Shown piece by piece: positions 20,190 through 29,519 of a stretch of 64,000 bases of DNA (position 1 is the stretch's first letter; each line of letters opens with the position of its first letter). The position numbers and the translations under genes are program-made. Origin of the DNA: Vulgatibacter incomptus (GTDB lineage Bacteria; Myxococcota; Myxococcia; Myxococcales; Vulgatibacteraceae); the NCBI RefSeq assembly GCF_001263175.1, contig NZ_CP012332.1, positions 3,988,220 through 4,052,219 on the forward strand, given 5' to 3'. The notes below the pieces were generated by a model. The model was given only the letters and a program-made list of their open reading frames with translations, was not told the DNA's origin and did not search any database.

Positions 20190-20254
20190 TCACACGTTTT
20201 GGAGGATCGCCAGCGGCAGCCGGCCTGACGGCCCGCTCAGACGTTCTGGAGGAT
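20190..20254 (-). repeat. duplicated 18-bp gene end (ILQNV-stop)
   Basis: The last 18 bases of the oxidoreductase gene (20237-20254), encoding ILQNV and a stop, recur at 20190-20207 with two mismatches. The copies are 47 bases apart in the same orientation. The second copy lies in a different frame from the gene and would also read ILQNV-stop. Confidence 0.6.
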
Positions 20255-20938
20255 CCGGTCCGGAGGCATACCCGCCTGGAGGAGCGCCTCGGTGACGCCC
20301 TCGATCATCCCCTGCAGGCCGCAGAGCATCGCGACCGCGTCTTCCACCGGCGGCAGCGCCTCGCGGAAGCGCTGCTGAACGTAGCCCGCGTAGGCCTCCT
20401 CCGAAGCCGCCGGGCGGGAGACCGCGCGGTGGACGCGGATCCCCGCCGACTCCCACGCCCTGAGCTCGGCCTCGTAGGGGAACTCGCCGCCTGAGCGCAC
20501 GCCGAAGAAGAGGTCCACCCGGCCGAAGGCGTCCCGGAGGCGGGCGACCTCCTGGAGCACGGCGCGGATCGGCGCGAAGCCCGAGCCGGTGGCGAAGAGG
20601 AGCAGGCTCTTGCCCCTGCAGGCGGCGACGGGAAATCCCCTCCCCATCGCGGCGGAGGTCTCCACGATCGCGCCGACGCCGAGCTCGGCAAGCTCGTCCG
20701 GGAGGCCCTGGCCGCGCTTGATCAGGAGCTCGATCGACCGTCCGTCCGGCGCGTTGGCGATCGCGAAGAAGCCGCCGCTGCTCTCGCCGGGGAGGCGGAC
20801 CTCCACGAACTGGCCGGCCTCCTCGTGGCTCCCGGCCACGTCGGCGTCGACCTCGAGGCGGAGCGAGCGCATCAGCGGCGTCTCGTCTCGGGAGGCCGAC
20901 ACGCGGGCCGGATGGAAGGTGAACCTCGAGCCGTACAC
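20237..20938 (-). CDS. FAD/NAD(P)-binding oxidoreductase (ferredoxin-reductase-like)
   Basis: About 233 residues from GTG 20938; an in-frame ATG at 20974 would add 12 Pro/Arg-rich residues. The fold is that of the ferredoxin-NADP reductase superfamily: an N-terminal FAD barrel with a substrate-pocket segment followed by an NAD domain with TGSGFAPIRAVL and a C-terminal MLCGLQGMIEG. The FAD signature is unusual: the position of the conserved RxYS/T reads GFFAIANA, lacking the Arg and Tyr that hold the flavin. It could still bind FAD weakly, or have lost it. No ferredoxin or electron-acceptor gene is adjacent. The gene ends with a duplicated tail. Confidence 0.8.
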   Translation of the reverse strand: MYGSRFTFHPARVSASRDETPLMRSLRLEVDADVAGSHEEAGQFVEVRLPGESSGGFFAIANAPDGRSIELLIKRGQGLPDELAELGVGAIVETSAAMGRGFPVAACRGKSLLLFATGSGFAPIRAVLQEVARLRDAFGRVDLFFGVRSGGEFPYEAELRAWESAGIRVHRAVSRPAASEEAYAGYVQQRFREALPPVEDAVAMLCGLQGMIEGVTEALLQAGMPPDRILQNV

Positions 20939-21025
20939 CCGCGGCAACCTAACGGGCGAAGGCCTCGGGCTCAAGGCGAATGGGGGCTCCGGCTCGCGAC
21001 GAAGCGCGAGCCGGAGACGCCAGGG

Positions 21026-22225
21026 TCAGTGGTCGTACGGTCCCTTGCCCTCGCGGACGTCGGCGCAGGGGATCCCCAGGTCCGGCGCGCAGTTCCTGCC
21101 GATCCAGCAGTAGCCTCTGCTGCCGTCGTTGATGCACCTCACGTCGTTACAGCCGTCGATGCAGCGGCGACCGGAGATCTCGCACGTTCCGTCCGGCCTG
21201 CAGGTGTCCTTGACGCACTCGTCGTCGACGACGCAGCCGCAGTAGCCCCGAACCCCGGACTCGCTCACCGGGCAGGTCGCGGCACACTTCCCGTTCACGC
21301 ACCGGGAGCCCCCGGGGCAGTCGACGTCCACCGTAGCCGGTGTACAGGACGGCGCCGCGGGGTGCGGCTTGCATGCGTCCACGCTGGTGCAGGACTGGCC
21401 GGTCACCACCCGGACGTCCCGGCAGGAGAAGCCGTTGGGGCACGACTGGCCGTCGACACAGTCGACCCCGCAGAACTGCCCGCTGGCGGTCATCGTGTCC
21501 TCGAGGCAGTAGTTCCCGTTGGACGTGGATCCGTTGGGGTTCTTGCAGCGCGGCGCACCCCCCGGCGCGAGCTCGCACGGCTCGCAGAACGGCCCCCGGT
21601 CGTCCTTCACGCACTGCTTGAGCATCTCGCCCGCCACCGGCTTGCAGACCTCGCCCCACTTGCAGAAGGAGTCGTCGGCGCAGGTCTTCGAGGTGCAGAC
21701 GCCCGGCTTGCAGCCGGCGCGGCCCGCCTCCGTCGTCGCGTCACACACGCAGGGGACGGGGTTCTGCGCGTCGTCCATGCAGAGGCAGACGTCGCCGAAC
21801 GTCGCGCAGTCGCCGTGGGTGCGGCAGCCGGGCACGCAGGTCTTGCTCGTCTGGTCGCAGATCTGACCCAGCTTGCAGTTGGTGTCCACCTCGCAGCCGG
21901 AGAGGCGGCAGATGTGGTTGGCCGTGTCGCACCACGTGTTCCCGTCGCAGTCCTCGTTCCAGTCACAACCGCGGTTGGGGTGGCACCTGCCGTCGCCGCC
22001 CGGGCGGACCTCGCAGTGCTCCTTCTCCATGCAGGCGCCGTCGCCCGTGCAGACGCAGTCGCCCACCTGCTTGTCGCAGGCCCAGTTGGAATTGCCGTGG
22101 CGGTCCTGGCAATCCGTGTCGCTCGCGCAGAGCGCGCGGAACTTCGTCCGATCCGAGCACGACGTCGATGCGAGCGCACAGAGGAGCGATGCGGCGAGGA
22201 AGAGGATTACGGATGGGACGCGCAA
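21026..22225 (-). CDS. Cys-rich secreted lipoprotein
   Basis: About 399 residues, starting at TTG 22225 behind GGAG (an in-frame GTG lies at 22237). The lipobox ends LASTSC. The mature protein contains many short Cys-patterned modules of the kind seen repeatedly in myxobacterial lipoproteins (for example CASDTDCQD, CEVDTNCKLGQICD, CVVDDECVKDTC), which likely form disulfide-bonded knots on the cell surface. No catalytic motif is visible. It is the last of five lipoprotein genes in a row; the TIG-domain gene ends 39 bases upstream. Its function is unknown. Confidence 0.8.
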   Translation of the reverse strand: MRVPSVILFLAASLLCALASTSCSDRTKFRALCASDTDCQDRHGNSNWACDKQVGDCVCTGDGACMEKEHCEVRPGGDGRCHPNRGCDWNEDCDGNTWCDTANHICRLSGCEVDTNCKLGQICDQTSKTCVPGCRTHGDCATFGDVCLCMDDAQNPVPCVCDATTEAGRAGCKPGVCTSKTCADDSFCKWGEVCKPVAGEMLKQCVKDDRGPFCEPCELAPGGAPRCKNPNGSTSNGNYCLEDTMTASGQFCGVDCVDGQSCPNGFSCRDVRVVTGQSCTSVDACKPHPAAPSCTPATVDVDCPGGSRCVNGKCAATCPVSESGVRGYCGCVVDDECVKDTCRPDGTCEISGRRCIDGCNDVRCINDGSRGYCWIGRNCAPDLGIPCADVREGKGPYDH

Positions 22226-22276
22226 GACGTGCTCCACGGGCTGGGTGCGGCGTGTGGGGTCAGGAGCGGCGGACGC

Positions 22277-25200
22277 TCAAAGGAAGAAGGATCCGACGGC
22301 GAGGGAGAAGCTCGTGTAGTTCTGGACCCAAGTATCCGAATAGCCCCACTGGTCGAAGGTGAAGCGCGGCTCCCGTCCGGAGATGAGCTGCATGTCGAGC
22401 TCCGTCCCCCTCGGGAACATGGTCCGCAGCTCGTCCAGCACCGAGGCCGGGAGCTGGACCTGGCGCTCCGTTCCCGGGAGCACGATGTGCCATACCGAGA
22501 TACCGGCGGAGATCTCCAGGTAGGCGATCTCCGGATCCGGACCCGGCTCGTAGGTCCACTCGATCACGCTACCACCCCCGGACGTGATCGGGCCGTCGCC
22601 TCGCTGGGCGACGCTAGGCAGACCCATCAGGGGGCCCACGGTGAGGCCCGCGGTCAGGTCGCCCGGCTGGCGCCGGAAGGCCACGGTAAGCGGTCTAGAC
22701 CTCCTCGGGTTGGGGTCGGCGTCGGTCCCGCCGAAGACCTCGAAGAGGAAGCTGTCACCGGTGAGCCAGGGCAGCTTCGTGAGCGTCGTCGAGCCGTTTC
22801 CGCTGGAGTCCCGCGTGTTCCCGACAGGGACCACGCCCTCCGGCCCCAGGTCGACGAACGCCCAGAGGTTGGAGGTGCCGGACCACGATCCGATTCGCGG
22901 AGGGTTCTCGATCGTCACCGGCACGGACATGTCGAGTCGCATGTCGAGGACGATGTCGGCCTGCACCGTCTTCCCCGAGCGGACTTCGACCCCGCGGGCG
23001 ACGCCAAGGAGGAGCCGCTCGAACGAGCCGTCCGCATCCTGGATCCCGTACTCTGCGTAGAAGGCCATGCGACCAGGGTTGCCGAACATGTAGGAGAACT
23101 CCCCGCCCTCCACATTGATCGTCTTTCCGGTGGCTTTATAGTTGTCGTCGTCCACCCAGGGCGGGGCGAAGTAGACGCTGCTCGGAGCGTAGTGGACGAA
23201 CGCCATCTCGCGCTCGCTCGGCTTCAGCTTCCGATTCGGCGGCAGCTTGAAACCGAAAACCCTGCCGCGGACGGTCCCGGGCGGTGGACCCTCACTGGGG
23301 CCGCCGGGGCCGCCGCCCCCGCCCAGTGGCTGGAGCAGGACGGTGAGGTTCTCCGACTGCTGCTTCACCACCGTGGCCATCTCGTAACCCGGCATCGAGA
23401 CGGTGACCTGCTGCGCCTTCACCAGGAGGGACGACGAGATCGTGACCTGGCCGCGCTCGTCCGTGATGCCCTGCAGCGATCCGTCGTCGCTGCCGAGGAG
23501 CACGCGGGCGCCTTCGAGCGGCATGCCGAAGTTCTCGCGGCTTCCGTCGAGGGCGGTGACGTTGAGGTTGCCGTTGATCGGCCCCCCGGAGGAGCCACCC
23601 GTGGTGCTGGTGGGGTCGAAGTAGGTGAACGCCCCCGAGATCAGCGCCGAGGCGCCATCGCTGCGGCTCGCCTGGACGTCGACCACTCCGGTGCTCCCCT
23701 TCGGCGTCGTCGCTACGGCGGTGAAGGGATCGATCACCTGCACGGAGGGGGACGCCGTGTCTCCGAAGGAGGTCGCCATCCCCGGGCGGAAGCCGCTGCC
23801 CCGCAGGGTGACCCGGGTCCCGCCGGCGCGGGCGCCCATGGAGGGGTCCACCAAGGCGAGGGAGAAGGGGCCGTCGTAGCGGAAGCCGCCGACGAGGATC
23901 CCCTCTACGCCGTCGTCGTCCGCTGCCACGACCCGCACCGGCACCGAGCCGTCGGTTCCCCGCGGGGTGGTCGCCGTGATCTGCGATCCGCTCACCCGGA
24001 CCACGTTCGTGGCCTCGAGGGCCCCGACGAAGACGCGCACCCGATCGGGGAAGCCCGCTCCGAGCACGGTGATCGCGGTGCCGCCGGCGGTCGGGCCGTC
24101 GGAGGGCGAGACCGAAGTCACGCCGATCGGCGTCAGGTAGCGATAGGCGGACGCGAGCGTGTCGTTGCCGGTGGCGACGCGCACCTCCACGTCCACGAGC
24201 CCCGCGGCGGATACGCCGGGCGAGGTAGCGGTAACGAAGTTGCCGCCGTCGGCAGCGGCCGGGACCGCGAGAACGCCGCCGAAGCGCACGGCGAGCTGGC
24301 CGCTGTCCAGGCCGGTCCCCACCAGCGTCACGGTCGTGCCGCCGGAGACGGCGCCGCGGTCCGGCGAGATCGCGTAGAGGTGCACCGTCGTGTCAGCCGG
24401 ATCGAAGTAGGCGTAGGTGGCGCGCGCCGTGGAGGCGTGGGTGCGCACCGAGATCTCCACGGCCCCTGCCGCCGCAGCGGGGGGGACGGTCGCCGACAGA
24501 CTCCCGGCCGGCCCGAGGGTCGTCGCGGCGGGCGTGTCGCCGAAGTACACGCGTGAGCTCGCGGTGAAGCCTGCCCCGCTGAGCATCACGCGGTTCCCGC
24601 CTGCGAGCGGGCCGCCAGGCGGATCGACCCGGTCGATCCGGAGCCGGGCGACGTAGGTGAACGCCTTGCGCAGCCAGGCCTGTCCGTCCTCGGAGAAGAC
24701 GCGCACGTCGACCGGGCCCTCGGCGTCCCCGGGCGGGAGGATCGCCGAGAGCGAGCCGTCGTCGAGGGAGGTGACGTCGAGAGCCGCGCGGCCTCCGAAG
24801 AGGATCGTCATGTCCGCCCGCAGCCCCGAGCCTCGCAGGATCACGGCGCTGCCGCCTGTAGTCGGGCCTTCCGCGGGCTCGACCGCGCGCAGATCGACCG
24901 GCTCGAGGTAGCGGTAGCAAGAGACGCAGCTCGCCTCGCCGTTGACGTTCTGGAGCGAGACGTCCACGTCACCGAGGGTCCCTGGGGGCGCCGCGACGTA
25001 GATGGTGGTGTCGTTGACGACGCGCGCGCCGATCGCGGGGTTCGTGCCGAAGAACACGGTGGTCGGCCCGCCCGGAGAGTCCTCCTTCGGGAGGAAGCCC
25101 GCGCCTCGGAGGATCAGCGTCTCGCCCCCGCCCATCGAGCCTCGCGGCGGCCGCACCGCATCCAGCCGGACGCCGCCCGGCTCGATGCCGCCACCGCCGC

Positions 25201-25399
25201 CGGTTCCGCCGGTGCCCGGGTCCCCGCCGCCGTCTCCGCCGGTCTCCGTGTCGCCGCCGTCGCCGGCGCGCCCGTGGGGCTTGCCGGAGCCAGAGGAGCC
25301 GCCGGTGCCGCCCGACTTCGGCGGTTCGACGCCGCATCCGACCGCAACGAGCCCCGCCAGCGCGATGGACAGCGCCGCAATCCGCGAGAGCTTGCCCAT
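22277..25399 (-). CDS. lipoprotein with six IPT/TIG repeats and a carboxypeptidase-like domain
   Basis: A 1040-residue secreted lipoprotein (lipobox LVAVGC, Cys22) behind GGAGGCGGATC. A Gly/Thr/Ser-rich linker covers about residues 28-75. Six IPT/TIG immunoglobulin-like repeats follow, each with a P-x-x-G-x-x-x-G-G-x-x-V-x-L-x-G-x-G-F/L signature. Then comes a region like the carboxypeptidase regulatory domain (beta-sandwich, LNVTALDG and ITDERGQVTI), and a C-terminal 350-residue beta-rich part I cannot place. TIG domains act in adhesion and binding in other proteins. It starts 10 bases after the Cys-rich/PPC gene. Confidence 0.85.
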   Translation of the reverse strand: MGKLSRIAALSIALAGLVAVGCGVEPPKSGGTGGSSGSGKPHGRAGDGGDTETGGDGGGDPGTGGTGGGGGIEPGGVRLDAVRPPRGSMGGGETLILRGAGFLPKEDSPGGPTTVFFGTNPAIGARVVNDTTIYVAAPPGTLGDVDVSLQNVNGEASCVSCYRYLEPVDLRAVEPAEGPTTGGSAVILRGSGLRADMTILFGGRAALDVTSLDDGSLSAILPPGDAEGPVDVRVFSEDGQAWLRKAFTYVARLRIDRVDPPGGPLAGGNRVMLSGAGFTASSRVYFGDTPAATTLGPAGSLSATVPPAAAAGAVEISVRTHASTARATYAYFDPADTTVHLYAISPDRGAVSGGTTVTLVGTGLDSGQLAVRFGGVLAVPAAADGGNFVTATSPGVSAAGLVDVEVRVATGNDTLASAYRYLTPIGVTSVSPSDGPTAGGTAITVLGAGFPDRVRVFVGALEATNVVRVSGSQITATTPRGTDGSVPVRVVAADDDGVEGILVGGFRYDGPFSLALVDPSMGARAGGTRVTLRGSGFRPGMATSFGDTASPSVQVIDPFTAVATTPKGSTGVVDVQASRSDGASALISGAFTYFDPTSTTGGSSGGPINGNLNVTALDGSRENFGMPLEGARVLLGSDDGSLQGITDERGQVTISSSLLVKAQQVTVSMPGYEMATVVKQQSENLTVLLQPLGGGGGPGGPSEGPPPGTVRGRVFGFKLPPNRKLKPSEREMAFVHYAPSSVYFAPPWVDDDNYKATGKTINVEGGEFSYMFGNPGRMAFYAEYGIQDADGSFERLLLGVARGVEVRSGKTVQADIVLDMRLDMSVPVTIENPPRIGSWSGTSNLWAFVDLGPEGVVPVGNTRDSSGNGSTTLTKLPWLTGDSFLFEVFGGTDADPNPRRSRPLTVAFRRQPGDLTAGLTVGPLMGLPSVAQRGDGPITSGGGSVIEWTYEPGPDPEIAYLEISAGISVWHIVLPGTERQVQLPASVLDELRTMFPRGTELDMQLISGREPRFTFDQWGYSDTWVQNYTSFSLAVGSFFL

Positions 25400-25409
25400 G
25401 ATCCGCCTC

Positions 25410-26885
25410 CTATTCGAGCGCGACCTTCAGGTCGTACGCGTTCATCACTCTTGCATCGGTTGAATGTACCAGCACGTAGGCCCGCCCCGCAGAGACCCGG
25501 GACGACCGCACCCGCTTCTCGCCCTGGATCCCCTGATCGGCGGCGAGCAGCGTATGCCCGTCGCTGTCCATGAGGAAGAGATCGAGCAGGCCCTTCAGGG
25601 GGTCGTGAACGAGGCTCGCCGCGGCCGTCCGGCCGGCGGGGACCTCCATCACGAACCAGTCCGGAACGCCCGGGCACGCCCGCAGGTTGAGGTAGTCCCC
25701 CGGGGTCAGGGCACCGGCGTGCGAGGGCGAGTCGTTGCCCTTGAACCCGTCATCGTCGCAGGGCACGCCCTTGGCGACCAGGATGCTCAAGGCGTAGCGA
25801 GCCTGGATGTCGTCGGTCCGGACCCGCAGGAAGTAGGTGCCGTCCACGCCGACGGTCGCGTCCAGCAGGAAGGGGTCCTCCGTGAGGATGTTCCCCTGCC
25901 CGTCGCGGAGCTGGACCTTGAAGCCGTTGGCCGCCAGGATGTCGGTCTCCACCCGAATGTTGATCCGGTCGCCGCGCAGGAGCTGGAGCCGGTACCACTT
26001 CTCCTCGCCCGCGCAGACGACGAGGTTTCCTCGCTCCCCGGCGCCGATCACCTTGGCCTCGGCCTGGCTCCCGTTGGGCGAGTCCTGATCGGCCTGGCAG
26101 GAGCGCAGGGTGCAGGCCCGGCGCCGCATGTCGCAGTACTCGTCGGGCAGGCAGTTGGAGTCCTGGATGCAGGGCGGGGGCGCCGTGGTGCAGGATTTCG
26201 TGCTGCGGTTGCACACGAGGCCGGCGGAGCAGTCGCGGTCGGTGAAGCAGGTCTGCGCGCCGGCGCACCGGCCCGCCGCCACGTTGCAGCTGAGGCCCAG
26301 CTTGCAGTCCTCGTCCGCGATGCACTCCACGCAGCGGCCGAAGTAGCAGTACTCGCGGGCGGCGCAGATGTCCTCCTCCGTGATCAGGGTGCACCGCCGC
26401 TCGCACGCGCCGGTGCCCACGTTGCAGATCTCGTCCTGCAGGCACTCTTCGTCGTGGTAGCAGCCGAGATCCTCTTCGCAGACGTTCAGCGGCCGGTTGC
26501 AGCGCATCCCCTCCGGACACTGGCCCTTCCCGCCGCAGTCGACGACCTGCTCGGGCGGCATGCAGCGGCCTTGCGCGCAGGCCAGGCCCAGGTTGCAGTC
26601 GGAGTGGGCGGTGCACTCGTCGCCCCAGCCCTCTCGGAACTCGCAGGTGAAGGAGCTGGCGTTGCAGCGCTCGGCGCGCCCGCAGTCCCCGTCGCCCTTG
26701 CAGCCGGTGCAGGTGCCGTCGATGCAGACGAGCCCACCCGAGCAATCCTCGTTCTTCTGGCAGCCGACGCCGCCACCGGCGCCCCCCGGATCGCCGCCAC
26801 CGCCATCGCCGCCGGATGAGCAGGCGATCGGGAGAGCGGCGGCCACCGCCATGCAGAGTCCGAAGACGAGGGAAGGAAGCTTCAT
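25410..26885 (-). CDS. Cys-rich lipoprotein with two PPC domains
   Basis: A 491-residue lipoprotein (lipobox LPIAC, Cys22). The first half has repeated Cys knots (CQKNEDCSGGLVCID, CFTDRDCSAGLVCN, CIQDSNCLPDEYC), similar to the Dickkopf-like patterns in myxobacterial surface proteins. The second half contains two beta-sandwich modules of the pre-peptidase C-terminal (PPC) type, marked by WYRLQLLRGDRINIRVE and later by WFVMEVPAGRTAAASL. PPC domains usually accompany secreted proteases or bind polymers, but no catalytic domain is present. Its start overlaps the upstream gene's stop by ATGA. Confidence 0.83.
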   Translation of the reverse strand: MKLPSLVFGLCMAVAAALPIACSSGGDGGGGDPGGAGGGVGCQKNEDCSGGLVCIDGTCTGCKGDGDCGRAERCNASSFTCEFREGWGDECTAHSDCNLGLACAQGRCMPPEQVVDCGGKGQCPEGMRCNRPLNVCEEDLGCYHDEECLQDEICNVGTGACERRCTLITEEDICAAREYCYFGRCVECIADEDCKLGLSCNVAAGRCAGAQTCFTDRDCSAGLVCNRSTKSCTTAPPPCIQDSNCLPDEYCDMRRRACTLRSCQADQDSPNGSQAEAKVIGAGERGNLVVCAGEEKWYRLQLLRGDRINIRVETDILAANGFKVQLRDGQGNILTEDPFLLDATVGVDGTYFLRVRTDDIQARYALSILVAKGVPCDDDGFKGNDSPSHAGALTPGDYLNLRACPGVPDWFVMEVPAGRTAAASLVHDPLKGLLDLFLMDSDGHTLLAADQGIQGEKRVRSSRVSAGRAYVLVHSTDARVMNAYDLKVALE

Positions 26886-28390
26886 GGCGTGACCTTCACG
26901 GTGTCGATCGGCGTGAGCACCGCCGCCGGCCAGTCGATGCTGAGGACGTCCCAGAGCTGCTTGGGCGTGTCCAGGGTGCGGGTGAGCTCCGCCTCGAGGA
27001 TACCGTAGACGAAGACCCGCACCGTGGCCCGGGTCGTCGAATCCTTCGCGCCGTTGGTCTTGGCGTACTCGATCTTCACGTCGTACCGGCCGCCTGCGGG
27101 CTTGGGGAAGACGATGCGCTCGGGACCGAACCCCTTCAGCGACTCCTGGGTCATGACGGGATTGGCGATCTCGTTCCAGTCCGGCGTCTTGTTGGCCCAG
27201 AAGCAGTCGAGGTCCGAGTAGAGCTGGCCGCCGTCCTTGACGAGGTGCAGGTCGAGGTCGGTCACCGGGTGATCCCAGACGAGCTCGACCACGAGATCGA
27301 TGTCCGACTTCACCACGATCTTCTTGCGGGCGCAGGGGGCGAGGGGATCACCGCCAGGCCGGAGGCACTCGAGTCCGAGGGAGTCCTTCACGGCGAGGCC
27401 GACTTCGTAGGTGCCCGGCGAGTCGACCACTAGCGAGGCGATCGGGTCCTCTCGATTCGCAAGCTGGAACGTGGCGCCGAGGGGCCATTCGAGGACCTCC
27501 CAGGCGAAGTCGCTCAGCGGTTCGTTCCCGTCCGGATCGTAGGAGTGGGAGCCGTCGAGGCCGATCGGCGCCTCCGCCACGTGGATCCCGGGAGCCACCT
27601 CGATCACCGCGACCGGAGCCCGGTTCACCTTCGCCGAGAGCGGCACGAGGACGGTCCGGCGGTCGGGGTCGGTGGTGGCGAGCTTCACCGTCCCGTGGAG
27701 CTCCGTGGGCTCCCCCATGGGCGTGCAGCCGATCCGGATCTCCACCGCTCCTCCCGGCAGACCGTCGGCGGGAGGCGGAAGGCGCGCCGGCCTCGTCGAG
27801 CCCAGGAAGGCGAAGGCCTCGGGGCTGTCCACGAGCTCGATCGAGTCGATCACCAGGGGGCCGGTTCCCACCGAGCGGATCGTCAGGGTGCGTACCTCCC
27901 GCATTCCTTCGCCGACCACGCCGAAGTCGATCTCCTCGGGCTCCACCACGACCCGGCCAACCGTCGAGCCGGTGCCCTGGAGGCGGACCGCGACGTCCGG
28001 TTTCTGCTTGTCGTCGTGGTGGAGGACGAAGGTCCCCTCGAAGTCCTCCTCGGCGTTCGGGCGGAAGGAGACGGGGATCTCGACGGATCCGCCGGAGGCG
28101 ATCCGGAGCCCGTCGATCTCCATCGAGGTCGAGAAGACCCCCTCGGGGCCTTCGATCGAGGCCGACTGGAGCGTAAGGGGTGCGCGGCCGTCGTTCTGCA
28201 CGAGGATGTTGAGCACCCGCGTGTCGAGGACCGTCACCGGGCCGAAGTCGAGGAGCATGCTCCCGTCGTCGGCGACGTGGGTGGCGGTGACGCGGATCGA
28301 CGGGCGGGTCGCGCCGAGCGTCTCCTTGCCGCAGGCGGCCAGAGCTGCCACGGCGAGGAGAAGGAGGGAGAACCGGATCGCGCGCTTCAT
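26882..28390 (-). CDS. lipoprotein with two choice-of-anchor/ASPM-like domains, a PKD-like domain and a C-terminal DLDLHL module
   Basis: A 502-residue lipoprotein; the lipobox reads VAALAAC (Cys20). Two Ig-like modules of the ASPM/SPD-2/Hydin or choice-of-anchor-D type cover roughly residues 45-250 (LDFGPVTVLDTRVLNI and IDFGVVGEGMREVRTL). A PKD-like domain follows (GSHSYDPDGNEPLSDFAWEV). The C-terminus has the VTDLDLHLVKDGG segment typical of secreted YfaP/DUF2135-like modules, which probably bind metal or sugar. It overlaps both neighbours by four bases and so belongs to the lipoprotein operon. Confidence 0.82.
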   Translation of the reverse strand: MKRAIRFSLLLLAVAALAACGKETLGATRPSIRVTATHVADDGSMLLDFGPVTVLDTRVLNILVQNDGRAPLTLQSASIEGPEGVFSTSMEIDGLRIASGGSVEIPVSFRPNAEEDFEGTFVLHHDDKQKPDVAVRLQGTGSTVGRVVVEPEEIDFGVVGEGMREVRTLTIRSVGTGPLVIDSIELVDSPEAFAFLGSTRPARLPPPADGLPGGAVEIRIGCTPMGEPTELHGTVKLATTDPDRRTVLVPLSAKVNRAPVAVIEVAPGIHVAEAPIGLDGSHSYDPDGNEPLSDFAWEVLEWPLGATFQLANREDPIASLVVDSPGTYEVGLAVKDSLGLECLRPGGDPLAPCARKKIVVKSDIDLVVELVWDHPVTDLDLHLVKDGGQLYSDLDCFWANKTPDWNEIANPVMTQESLKGFGPERIVFPKPAGGRYDVKIEYAKTNGAKDSTTRATVRVFVYGILEAELTRTLDTPKQLWDVLSIDWPAAVLTPIDTVKVTP

Positions 28391-29484
28391 CGATCCCTCG
28401 CGTAGTAGCGGACCACGACCTGGCTGCCGGGGCCCGGGATGGCCGCACCCGAGAAGACCAGGCTGTTCTCTCGGGCGTCGAAGATCACGCCGTCCTTCTC
28501 GTCGGCGTAGGGCGTGCAGATCACCGCCGGCTTCTTCTCGGAGGCGTTGCAGCGTCGATCCACGTTTGCGCAGTCTGCCAGGTGGGGATCGTCGTCCGAC
28601 ATCCTGCACGGATAGTGCACGCCCACGTAGTTGAGATCCTCGAGGTCGACGGTGCCGCTGCCGTCCATGTCCTTGGGCGGCAGCGAGAGCTGGAAGCGCT
28701 TGCGCAGGCCGAGGCCGGTGAACGCGAGCTCCTGCAGGGTGCTCGACCAGTCCTTGTTGCAGATGTCTCCCTGGACGCCGCCCGTGACCTTCGCGAGCTC
28801 CAGGTAGCGCGCGCCCGTGTCCATCGAGCAGCCCCTGGGCTTCGGTCCCGCGATCGCCGATGCGAGCACCGTCCCCTCGTTGCCGACGCCCTTGACCGAG
28901 CCGAACTGGCGCTGGAAGTAGCGCACCTCGCCGGCGGAGTAGTCGTCGTCGTCCGAGACGAAGATCAGGTACAGGAACGCGCCCGGCCGAAGGAACAACG
29001 GGTTGCCGCGCTCGTCCTTCTGCTTGCCCGCGGTGACCAGGGCGGCCTCCGCTGCGACGAGACCCTCCGATCGGGCGGAGCCTCCGGTGCCGAGCTTGTC
29101 GATGCTCGACTGGAACGCCCGCAGCGGATCGTAGCCGGCATTCGGCTGGACGATCTTGGGCGAGCCGTGGAGCGCGCCCCGCTCGTTGAAGATGTCCGTG
29201 GACGCCAGGGCGAGCCGGTAATCCACCTGGCCCTCGAGGTCGGGGCGGAACGCGGGATCGAGGACGTCGAGGAAGCGGGCGAAGTTCTTCAACAGCGCTT
29301 CTTGGTGCGGACGCATCGAGGCCGAGTTGTCGACGACGAAGAGGATGTCGATCGCCGAAGCCTTTTTCTGGTCGAAGACGTCCTCTTTCTCGGGGGCCTT
29401 GGGCACGTCGATGAGAACGTCGCGCCCGCAGGCGGAGGCCAGCGCGACCACGAGGACGAGAAGGCTGATTCGCGTAGGGGACAT
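28387..29484 (-). CDS. vWA-domain lipoprotein, first gene of the lipoprotein operon
   Basis: A 365-residue lipoprotein (lipobox LASAC, Cys19). A von Willebrand factor A domain occupies most of the protein, with the metal-ion-dependent adhesion site DxSxS at Asp52-Ser56 (DNSAS) and a later FVSDDDD segment that may complete it. vWA domains usually mediate protein-protein binding through Mg2+. ATG 29484 follows GAGG; the alternative upstream ATG lacks the signal peptide. The clear promoter at 29520-29548 lies before it. Four more lipoprotein genes follow in the same direction. Confidence 0.87.
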   Translation of the reverse strand: MSPTRISLLVLVVALASACGRDVLIDVPKAPEKEDVFDQKKASAIDILFVVDNSASMRPHQEALLKNFARFLDVLDPAFRPDLEGQVDYRLALASTDIFNERGALHGSPKIVQPNAGYDPLRAFQSSIDKLGTGGSARSEGLVAAEAALVTAGKQKDERGNPLFLRPGAFLYLIFVSDDDDYSAGEVRYFQRQFGSVKGVGNEGTVLASAIAGPKPRGCSMDTGARYLELAKVTGGVQGDICNKDWSSTLQELAFTGLGLRKRFQLSLPPKDMDGSGTVDLEDLNYVGVHYPCRMSDDDPHLADCANVDRRCNASEKKPAVICTPYADEKDGVIFDARENSLVFSGAAIPGPGSQVVVRYYARDR

Positions 29485-29519
29485 GAGGCCTCGCCCGTTC
29501 GGGCCATGGAGGATTGTCC

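Noticed and set aside
20825-24556. Open frame of over 1200 codons on the + strand
   Set aside because: It is antisense to the lipoprotein genes, has low-complexity Arg/Ala/Val/Gly composition and no recognisable domain. High G+C produces such shadows.
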